Shown in pieces: positions 22,709 through 28,963 of a stretch of 28,963 bases of DNA (positions are counted from its first letter, which is position 1; each line of letters starts with the position of its first letter). The DNA lies in IMG/VR virus record IMGVR_UViG_3300013128_000025, positions 1 to 28,963 of that record, one strand, 5' to 3'. A model generated the notes under the pieces. That model had not been told where the DNA came from, ran no database searches, and saw only the letters and a program-made list of their open reading frames with translations. The position numbers and the translations under genes were made by a program. Source of the stretch: a virus.

Positions 22709-22740
22709 TTTAATTAGTTAATTGTTTAATTAGTTAATTG
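22709..22740 (-). repeat. Tandem 16-base AT repeat in the gp32 leader
   Basis: TTTAATTAGTTAATTG occurs twice in direct tandem on the plus strand (22709-22724 and 22725-22740), immediately before the gp32 ATG at 22706. In the message it gives an unstructured A/U-rich run, the kind of RNA that T4 gp32 binds cooperatively to block its own translation. Confidence 0.7.
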
Positions 22741-22777
22741 ATAATTTAATAATTAGATAACTCATTCGAATTATTAA

Positions 22778-22828
22778 GACAACCAATTAAGTTGTCATCA
22801 ATATATATGACACTCGAAAACTTTTCAA
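22778..22828 (-). promoter_or_regulatory. gp32 promoter with adjoining hairpin
   Basis: On the minus strand TTGAAA (22823-22828), 17 bases and TATATT (22800-22805) form a promoter that overlaps the preceding stop codon. A GACAAC/GTTGTC stem with a 7-base loop (22778-22796) lies three bases after the -10 box. A TGTCAT/ATGACA inverted repeat flanks the -10 region and could be an operator. Confidence 0.5.
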
Positions 22829-23211
22829 CTTATTATATCAAAAATTTTGACGGAAACAATTTTGACTGACACTTCACTGGTTAAAATAATACTGTTTTTG
22901 TAGAGATTCCAATCTAATTGAAAGGTTTTATCAAAAACTCCACCGTTTTCTTCAGCAATCAATTTGTTCATCGCATTCAAAGTATAAAGAGTATTGGTCT
23001 CTTTTTTTCTGTGTACACTAATAGTAGATTTGAATTTGGATTGATTACCGTCAAGTTCTACGTTGTATGTAACATATAATTCTTTTGGATTGTTATTATT
23101 ACATAAAACAAATATTTTACCATTGACAATATAAAAATTTTTTATTTCTTTTATAATATCATTATATTCTCTTGAGTTGGTAAATGTACACAGTAATTGT
23201 TTGTTTTTCAT
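22825..23211 (-). CDS. Hypothetical 128-residue protein
   Basis: I do not recognise this protein. It looks like a compact alpha/beta fold with several strands: LLCTFTNS, FYIVNGKIFVLCNN, KELYVTYNVEL and FKSTISVHR. A helix LYTLNAMNKLIAEENGG follows, then FQLDWNLYKNSIILT. This last segment (DWxxYxNxxxLT) is of a type seen in conserved proteins of T4-like phages, but I cannot name one. It overlaps the upstream gene by 4 bases (ATGA) and ends against the gp32 promoter. Position suggests a replication- or virion-linked protein. Confidence 0.65.
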   Translation of the reverse strand: MKNKQLLCTFTNSREYNDIIKEIKNFYIVNGKIFVLCNNNNPKELYVTYNVELDGNQSKFKSTISVHRKKETNTLYTLNAMNKLIAEENGGVFDKTFQLDWNLYKNSIILTSEVSVKIVSVKIFDIIS

Positions 23212-23816
23212 TTATTTATAATCAATTGTTCGCCGTTCACATTCCATAGTTTACCTATGAATTGCCCTGTTGTGTCATACCAATTATTTCTCTTATTATA
23301 AAAACCAAACTTTAATGCTTCTTCTAATGTATATTCCATCGTCAATGCTTTTTCTATGGCAACTGCATCTTGTTCTTTTTCTTCAGGAGTTCTTTCATCA
23401 CCTTTTGATTGTTTTACGGGTTCTGGTTGTTGAACTGGTGCAGTTTGTTGTGGTTCAAATTCAATATTTTGTTGAGGCTGTTCTGGTTGATTATCTCCAG
23501 TAAAAATATTAACTTGTCCTTTTTTAGGATTTTCTTCAAAGTGAGTACCACGAGCAATAGCTTTTTGTTTATATTCAGGAGTTGGAAATGTTACAAGAAT
23601 ACCATTTGAATTGTATGCTTGTCTTTCTGGGTATTTACCTTCAACCATTTTATTAAGGTATTGAGTAATAATTTTTACATCAACATTTGATTGCAACAAA
23701 TATTCTCGTAATACTTCGATATGTTCTTGTTTAGACATATCAAATATACCATTTTCTATAGCAATATCGGTACTTGCTTTTTTTAAAGATTCTAAAAATA
23801 TTTGTTTATTGTTCAT
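23208..23816 (-). CDS. Hypothetical 202-residue protein, probably virion-associated
   Basis: The protein starts with a helical region (1-55) and then has YPERQAYNSNGILVTFPTPE and YKQKAIARGTHFEENPKKGQ, patterns common in phage structural proteins with N-terminal handling or capsid/tail assembly roles. Residues 105-145 are a Gln/Pro/Glu-rich linker, followed by a second small domain with FGFYNKRNNWYDTTGQFIGKLW. No exact family is known to me. It is tightly packed: its start is 2 bases after the stop of the 612-residue gene upstream, and its stop overlaps the next start. Confidence 0.6.
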   Translation of the reverse strand: MNNKQIFLESLKKASTDIAIENGIFDMSKQEHIEVLREYLLQSNVDVKIITQYLNKMVEGKYPERQAYNSNGILVTFPTPEYKQKAIARGTHFEENPKKGQVNIFTGDNQPEQPQQNIEFEPQQTAPVQQPEPVKQSKGDERTPEEKEQDAVAIEKALTMEYTLEEALKFGFYNKRNNWYDTTGQFIGKLWNVNGEQLIINK

Positions 23817-23818
23817 AA

Positions 23819-25657
23819 TTAAAATACATCCTCTTCACTTAGATTGGAACGATGAATTTCTGTCTTAAAAGAAAACTTACTTCCTCTTTCATTTCTTAAT
23901 TCAATGGCAGAATAAAATGGTTTAACTTCTACTTTTCCACTTTCTTCTTCTCTTATATCGAAGATAATATATAAATATACAACGAAATATGTTCCCTCTT
24001 TATTTTTACTAACTTGAAACTTGCTTAATCTAAAATTCTTATTTTCATTTGCGTCAATCAACTTCTTACCACTAGAAAATTCATTCTTAGTTCCCATTCT
24101 GTTAATAGTCTTACCATTAAACACAATAATAGGAAGTGTATCATTGTTTCCGAAGATTGCTTCTGCTGATATTTGACTTGCAAATTGTATAAACTCTTTC
24201 TTAATTTGATCTTCATTACCAACATTTATAAATCTATCTATGAACTTTTCATAAAATGTAATAGCTGCAATATTTGAATTAAAAATATTCATCGGTCTAA
24301 AAGTACCTTTATTCAAAGGAATATCACCTTTAATTGACGTATTAAAATATTCATTGTAAACTTTTAATGATGCATCTCTTACTTGTTTTACATCATCTGG
24401 CCCAGTTCCAATCAATTCAACCATGAACAAATTCTTATTATCAATCAATCTGACCTTTTCATTTATAGTATTAAATAATGATTCTGGTTGAATACGATTG
24501 ATTTGTTGAACAAATATAGTTACATTCTTTTTAAGAGAATCAGTCATTTTTACCAATTCTTCATCTGATTCTCTAGCTTCTTGTAAAACACCAATTTCTT
24601 TTTCAATTGCATCCCATGAGTTAAACAAAGAAGAATATTTACTTCTTACGTAATTCATATCTTCTTGACATTTTTGTTCAATATTACCAAATATTTTTAC
24701 AATTGTGTTTTTTATTTTTTGAGTAAAATCAGTCCAACCTTTTATCAATTCATCAGATACATCACCAATTTTAGATGCAATTCTATTTAATGACGACTTT
24801 AATGATGAAATAAATTCAATTTCAGTTAGTAATGTTTTACCTACATATATTTCTTCAAATATTGGATTTATATTTTCATTTTGAGGAAATACAGGAGCAC
24901 CTCCACTAAATACTTTTCTTGGGTCTTCAATTTCTGGCGTTTCATCTTGTTTCAAAGATTGCAACCATTGATAGTATTTTTCTCTTTGTGCAGGTGTACC
25001 AGAAAAACTTTCTTTATCTGGAAGAATATCAAAAGCACCTTTCATTCTTCCAATACGATAAGAATCACCACCGGCTTTTAAAGAAACCATTGCGAATTTC
25101 TTTCCAGTACCAGTTATTTCACATAAACTATCATCCAAAGCAGATACATTTTTATCTTTTAACGCAGTTTCAATTTCCGAAATGCTGCAGTTATATAACA
25201 ATACTACATCTGCGGTATTTTCTTTTTTCTTATCTTTACTAGCATATCCACTCTTATTAAATGAATCGTAAAACTTTTTAATGTCTTGATGAATAAACCC
25301 ACTTGGCTTTGAAGTAGTAATATTAGCTAGAGTTACAGATGTACCAGATGCGAGTTCAATTCTTGATTTTATATCAGCATAATTTTGATATAATCTACTT
25401 TTTTCTATTAACTTATTTGCACCCGTATCATTTAAAGATTGAATGTTTTGTAAAAGTTTTTCAATCTCTTCTGATAATTTTATCCATTTTAATATAGTTT
25501 CTTTTTCTTTTGAATAATAATCTCCATTTTCACCGAAGATTCTATATAATGGAAAACTTTCTCTAAGAGGTTGACTAAACGGCAAAGGCATTACTGTCTC
25601 AACCTCTTGTAACTTAACTTGTAAGTCTTTTAATTTTAAATTCGTGTCAGTGCTCAT
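23819..25657 (-). CDS. Large hypothetical protein, probably a virion component
   Basis: This 612-residue protein is not recognised. It is mostly helical with charged coiled-coil stretches (about 60-125 and 275-400), and between them a small domain including NTADVVLLYNC and GGDSYRIGRMKGAFDILP. The C-terminal 130 residues look beta-rich (TLPIIVFNGKTINRMGT, EGTYFVVYLYIIFDI). Size and composition suit an internal virion, neck or ejected protein; an alternative is a DNA-binding scaffold. It lies in a group of unknown genes near the polymerase. A hairpin covers its 5' leader (25658-25687). Confidence 0.6.
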   Translation of the reverse strand: MSTDTNLKLKDLQVKLQEVETVMPLPFSQPLRESFPLYRIFGENGDYYSKEKETILKWIKLSEEIEKLLQNIQSLNDTGANKLIEKSRLYQNYADIKSRIELASGTSVTLANITTSKPSGFIHQDIKKFYDSFNKSGYASKDKKKENTADVVLLYNCSISEIETALKDKNVSALDDSLCEITGTGKKFAMVSLKAGGDSYRIGRMKGAFDILPDKESFSGTPAQREKYYQWLQSLKQDETPEIEDPRKVFSGGAPVFPQNENINPIFEEIYVGKTLLTEIEFISSLKSSLNRIASKIGDVSDELIKGWTDFTQKIKNTIVKIFGNIEQKCQEDMNYVRSKYSSLFNSWDAIEKEIGVLQEARESDEELVKMTDSLKKNVTIFVQQINRIQPESLFNTINEKVRLIDNKNLFMVELIGTGPDDVKQVRDASLKVYNEYFNTSIKGDIPLNKGTFRPMNIFNSNIAAITFYEKFIDRFINVGNEDQIKKEFIQFASQISAEAIFGNNDTLPIIVFNGKTINRMGTKNEFSSGKKLIDANENKNFRLSKFQVSKNKEGTYFVVYLYIIFDIREEESGKVEVKPFYSAIELRNERGSKFSFKTEIHRSNLSEEDVF

Positions 25658-25687
25658 TCGTATATATAAATATTGATATATACACGA
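25658..25687 (-). promoter_or_regulatory. AU-rich hairpin touching the start codon
   Basis: TCGTGTATATA and TATATATACGA (minus strand) form an 11-base-pair stem with one G-U pair and an 8-base loop, ending directly before the ATG at 25657. It could lower translation of the 612-residue gene. Confidence 0.45.
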
Positions 25688-25699
25688 AAATCAAAGTTT

Positions 25700-27052
25700 T
25701 TAAATATCTATCACCATCATATTATCATAATTCTTACCAATATAACATTTTACTGGAAATTGATTATTTGACATCAATCGCTTTAATTCAATAAGAGTAT
25801 CTTTTTTGTCTTCTTTATTACAATCAAACAAAACACTATCGTATGTGTATAATATAGCTTTAGTTTGTTTATTATTTAGATATTCATTTACTCTTACTAA
25901 AGATTCCATTCCAAATTCAGTTTCACTTGCTTGTAAAATATAATTAAATAACTTATTTGGACTTGGATCGTTAATGTGATTAGTAGTGATTCTTCGTTTA
26001 TAGATAGGAGTTTCTACATAACCATTTTCATTGAAAAAATTCCATCTATGAGCAATATAATCACTCATTTTCTTAAAATAAGGTATTTCCATCAATTCAG
26101 ATGGAATATTACCATACATACATTGAAATGTAAGATTCTTTGACGCTCTTATTTCATCAACCGTCAACGTTTCCTTACCATAATACAATTTACCAAGATA
26201 TTCATAAACATTATGAGGTAGATTGTAATTAATCAGTTTAGCAACTAGATGGGGGTGGTAGGCGCTATAATCAATCATAAACAACATGCCATCGTCACCA
26301 TATCTACTAATAAACGAAGTTCTACATTCATTTTCTTTATTTAAAGCACTATAGTTGACGTTACCGAACCTATTACTGGGTCTTCCTGTAGCAGTATATA
26401 TGTTATATTGTGTATAAACATATTCATTCTTATCTTTGACTGTTTTGTTCTCAAAATGCCTATTAAACAATTCTACGTCAACTTTTAACCCATTGTATTC
26501 AAGTATTCTAAGATTTTCAGTAACTGTGTCATTTATACTATAAAAACTTTCATCAATTTTAACGGATTTAAGTCTAATTAAGACTGCTTCGTACATACTT
26601 TCAAACTTTTCCAGATGTTTTACCATTGGAATTGCTTTATTTAATTCTCCATACTTTTGAAACTTAGTTTTAATTACATTGTGTGCAGTAGTATCAAATT
26701 CGACGTAATCATCAACTTTACCATCACTAATAAAGAAAATAATGTTAATATCAAATAGATTTTTGATTGGAAACAAATGTAAACACTTTTTCTTATCAAA
26801 GACCCATTTTTTACCTTTTAATTTGTTAAAATCATTAGTAAGTGTATCTTTATCTATAAAAAAGTTACAATCTGGATGCGTTAAATTTATAACATATGTA
26901 GTTTTAAACTTAATACTATAAACCAAAACCATACACAATTCATCTATACACGGATGAACTTTATCATCTGATTGAATACATTCTAAAATAACATCCGATG
27001 AATTGTGACTTTCTAAGAAATTAATATATGATTGTTTATCTAAACACACCAT
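25700..27052 (-). CDS. Family A DNA polymerase, divergent, with degenerate exonuclease-like domain
   Basis: The C-terminal half has the family A polymerase motifs: TATGRPSNRFG (220-230), motif A MIDYSAYHPHL (259-269) with catalytic D261, motif B RASKNLTFQCMYG (302-314) and motif C YTYDSVLFD (402-410) with catalytic D405. The two key aspartates remain. Motif A lacks the usual Glu of DYSQIE (His here) and motif C has YDS instead of HDE. The N-terminal 130 residues have a strand/helix order like a 3'-5' exonuclease domain (WVFDKKKCLHLF...FDINII) but no visible DxE active site, so proofreading is unlikely. At 450 residues it is short. It may be an accessory or repair polymerase. Confidence 0.8.
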   Translation of the reverse strand: MVCLDKQSYINFLESHNSSDVILECIQSDDKVHPCIDELCMVLVYSIKFKTTYVINLTHPDCNFFIDKDTLTNDFNKLKGKKWVFDKKKCLHLFPIKNLFDINIIFFISDGKVDDYVEFDTTAHNVIKTKFQKYGELNKAIPMVKHLEKFESMYEAVLIRLKSVKIDESFYSINDTVTENLRILEYNGLKVDVELFNRHFENKTVKDKNEYVYTQYNIYTATGRPSNRFGNVNYSALNKENECRTSFISRYGDDGMLFMIDYSAYHPHLVAKLINYNLPHNVYEYLGKLYYGKETLTVDEIRASKNLTFQCMYGNIPSELMEIPYFKKMSDYIAHRWNFFNENGYVETPIYKRRITTNHINDPSPNKLFNYILQASETEFGMESLVRVNEYLNNKQTKAILYTYDSVLFDCNKEDKKDTLIELKRLMSNNQFPVKCYIGKNYDNMMVIDI

Positions 27053-27086
27053 GTAACGAATATAACACTATAAAAAGTAAAGTCAA

Positions 27087-27467
27087 TTATTTACCGTTCC
27101 AAAATTCAAGAGGATTATTCAAATAATTCTTGATTCCTTTTATTCTTTTCTCAACATCATTTAGTGTTTGTGTATTTTGTTCTTGTACTCCATTTAATTC
27201 CAACACTTTATTTTTATATTGATTATTTTTAGGTCCAGTTATTATCCATTTAATATAAATTTTATTATAATATTGGGTATGTATATTGTCGTATTTATCT
27301 TTATTTACTTCCGTAATCATTAAATCATTTATTTTTTGAATAAAATAACGATAAATATATCCTTTTTTATAATTATTTGAATTAGGAATTGGTTTGAAAT
27401 AAGAAGGATATGTTTGATTGGACATATCTATTCCACCTATACTAATATACTTTGATGGTATTATCAT
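27087..27467 (-). CDS. Small hypothetical protein, probably virion-associated
   Basis: The 126-residue frame starts one base after the stop of the large baseplate-like gene. An in-frame ATG at 27425 (MSNQTYPSYFKPIPN) would give 112 residues and may be the true start, since PSYFKP-type N-termini are common in conserved phage virion proteins. The middle has strands YKKGYIYRYFIQKIN and NKIYIKWIITGPKNN, the end an amphipathic helix and LEFWNGK. No known function. Position next to a baseplate-type gene suggests assembly or tail role. Confidence 0.6.
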   Translation of the reverse strand: MIIPSKYISIGGIDMSNQTYPSYFKPIPNSNNYKKGYIYRYFIQKINDLMITEVNKDKYDNIHTQYYNKIYIKWIITGPKNNQYKNKVLELNGVQEQNTQTLNDVEKRIKGIKNYLNNPLEFWNGK

Positions 27468-27468
27468 A

Positions 27469-28963
27469 TCAATTTGGATTATTATTTATAGTATATTCAT
27501 TTACACCGTCAGTTGTAAATGTAATTGCTTTACCTCTTATAGAACGAATGCCTGCTTTAATTGTAGTTGTCCAATTTCCATTTTCAATTTTGTGCGTTAC
27601 ATCTACAATTTGACATAAAATTTCTCTTTCTGAATATGGACTTGGTAAATTTTTAAGACTAAACATCTGAAATGTTCTTAAACCAGAAATACCCTGCAAT
27701 GTCATTTCAACAGTAAAACCTGGCTGTTGTCCTCCGTATATATTACTATTGTTTTCAAAATCCATGTCGTTCATTATTGATATCAACAACGCTTCATTTG
27801 GTAATACTAAATTAACAATATTCCATCCAGTTTCTTTTCCGCCAGATGGTGTATTTGTAGAAGTAGTAGTTCTTGGTGCAGATGCTGCGGCTCTTGATGG
27901 AGGTGCTGGATTGTTTGGGTTTAATGGCCTTGTAACTCTAGGTCCAGCCTGAAGAGCGGCTGCTGCTCTTGTACCTGGTCTTGTAGGGTTTGCTGGAATA
28001 TTTGGAGTACCTCTTCCTCTAGAAGCTGCGTCAGCTCTTGATTGAGCAGGTGCACCTGCAGGTGCATAAGTCTTAAATGACATTATATAAGAACCATTTG
28101 TAGCAGAAGAATTTTGAGGAGTTTTTTGCAACTGTTTCATTACTTCAAGATTGTCATCAACCAATAATGATTTAGCTCTTTTTGAACCAGTAACTGGAGT
28201 AGGTGGGAGTAAATTAAATCTATCACCATATGGAAATAACAATGGTTGATTAGCAGATACAGTTCCATTTGGATTTTTTGTAGTTTTATTTGTAGATGCT
28301 GATGCTATAACTTGATTTGCAGCTACATTTGAAAGTTGAGCGGTAAAACTTATATTTTTAATAAATTTATTCGTTGCACCAACATCAAATTGATATATCT
28401 TTAATTTAGTATATTGAATAAACTTTTTATCAACTATTTTTAGCTTGTGATCATCTTCTATTACAGCAAGTTCCCAAATTTTACCTGCAGCATTATTAAT
28501 TTTACCTAATAATGAGTTATAAAAATTTTCAACCGTATCTGAAGATTTAGCACATTCAATTATAACTTTTGTATTAACATATAAATCATTTAAATTTCCC
28601 CAATAACCTGCTGGTTTTCCCGAAAAAGGTTCGGCCGAATCCCATCGTGGAAATGATTTCATACCACTTTGTTCTGTTTTTTTAATTGTACCAGAAATTG
28701 GTTTACTTTTATCTCCTAACTTATTTGAATATCTAAATCTATTAATAATACCATCCAAATTATCTCTAAATATTGCACCTCCTGTTCCAACTTCTATATC
28801 ACTGTCTACTTTTTGACTAAATGGACCTAAACTTTTAGGCACTTCAAATGAAAAAGTTTCCGATAGACCAAAACCAAAACTAACTACATTTTTTGATTTT
28901 GGTCTAACTTGTGTACCTGTTCTTAATATTTTAGCCACAGTTCTATCATACGGTTCTAATTTA
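27469..28963 (-). CDS. Baseplate/tail structural protein (5' partial)
   Basis: The frame stays open to the right edge of the window (KLEPYDRTVAKILRTGTQV...), so the start lies outside; a GTG at 28938 is not a convincing start. The last 110 residues carry a pattern frequent in phage baseplate or tail proteins: FTVEMTLQGISGLRTFQMF, NLPSPYSEREILCQIVDV and HKIENGNWTTTIKAGIRS. The N-terminal half looks beta-rich. Between them, about residues 293-368 counted from the 28938 codon form a low-complexity Ala/Pro/Arg/Thr linker that is far richer in G and C than the surroundings. I cannot assign a T4 gene number. Confidence 0.65.
   Translation of the reverse strand, partial: KLEPYDRTVAKILRTGTQVRPKSKNVVSFGFGLSETFSFEVPKSLGPFSQKVDSDIEVGTGGAIFRDNLDGIINRFRYSNKLGDKSKPISGTIKKTEQSGMKSFPRWDSAEPFSGKPAGYWGNLNDLYVNTKVIIECAKSSDTVENFYNSLLGKINNAAGKIWELAVIEDDHKLKIVDKKFIQYTKLKIYQFDVGATNKFIKNISFTAQLSNVAANQVIASASTNKTTKNPNGTVSANQPLLFPYGDRFNLLPPTPVTGSKRAKSLLVDDNLEVMKQLQKTPQNSSATNGSYIMSFKTYAPAGAPAQSRADAASRGRGTPNIPANPTRPGTRAAAALQAGPRVTRPLNPNNPAPPSRAAASAPRTTTSTNTPSGGKETGWNIVNLVLPNEALLISIMNDMDFENNSNIYGGQQPGFTVEMTLQGISGLRTFQMFSLKNLPSPYSEREILCQIVDVTHKIENGNWTTTIKAGIRSIRGKAITFTTDGVNEYTINNNPN

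Noticed and set aside
22709-22740. Iterons of a replication origin
   Set aside because: Only two copies are present and they lie directly in front of the gp32 start, so a leader/operator role is simpler.
27483-27490. TATAAATA boxes on the minus strand (also near 5673, 20050 and 23213), like T4 late promoters
   Set aside because: In DNA this AT-rich several exact copies are expected by chance on each strand, and most lie on top of a start codon or inside genes. The box at 27483-27490 is placed plausibly but cannot be supported alone.
28936-28938. GTG as start codon of the right-most gene
   Set aside because: The frame continues upstream to the window edge with normal-looking residues, so the gene is treated as partial.

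Overview
The window is about 29 kb of very AT-rich DNA from a tailed phage with a T4-like replication module. Genes are packed tightly, almost all on the minus strand, with 1-35 base gaps or short overlaps. Hallmarks are UvsX, a gp32-like single-strand binding protein, a DnaB/gp41-like helicase, a 5'-3' exonuclease, class Ia ribonucleotide reductase (NrdA and NrdB), a dNMP kinase, a probable gp62-like clamp-loader subunit and baseplate-type virion proteins. The host cannot be fixed from the sequence. Promoters resemble sigma-70 sites (TTGACA, 17 bases, TAWAGT), but almost no gene has a Shine-Dalgarno sequence. No tRNA, CRISPR array or insertion sequence was seen, and no gene-free stretch exceeds 300 bases.

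Layout from right to left, the direction of transcription: virion genes (28963-27087), a divergent family A DNA polymerase (27052-25700), three unknown genes of which one or two look structural (25657-22825), then the recombination and replication block gp32, uvsX, exonuclease, helicase (22706-16675). The deoxyribonucleotide block nrdA-nrdB follows (16571-11990). Next come a coiled-coil membrane protein, a SemiSWEET-like protein, a Mom-like DNA-modification protein, a lysine-rich protein and a secreted His/Pro-rich protein, closed by a terminator at 9517-9541. A MoxR ATPase and a metallopeptidase/VWA protein form the next unit, followed by a winged-helix-like regulator, a DUF4338/DruA-like protein, a UV-damage endonuclease, a free GIY-YIG nuclease on the opposite strand, several small genes, the clamp-loader-like gene and the dNMP kinase. 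Two small plus-strand genes lie at the left edge.

The most striking feature is that two essential genes, uvsX and nrdA, are both fractured in the same way. Each is split into two separate genes that end and begin with the halves of a split intein, with a homing endonuclease gene between the halves. The uvsX interrupter is a Vsr-like EDxHD nuclease; the nrdA interrupter is a GIY-YIG nuclease. In both loci the nuclease gene is preceded by a strong hairpin covering its translation start, and its 3' end overlaps the start of the C-terminal half by 14-17 bases. The uvsX intein has an N-terminal half of only 15 residues. The nrdA intein sits immediately before the catalytic thiyl-radical cysteine. 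Joined, the NrdA exteins give 761 residues and the UvsX exteins 381, both normal lengths, so trans-splicing probably restores working enzymes.

Other points of interest are a polymerase with altered catalytic motifs, a gp32 leader that resembles the T4 gene 32 autoregulatory operator, two identically built promoter-plus-leader-hairpin units, and phage copies of DruA-like, Mom-like and SemiSWEET-like proteins.
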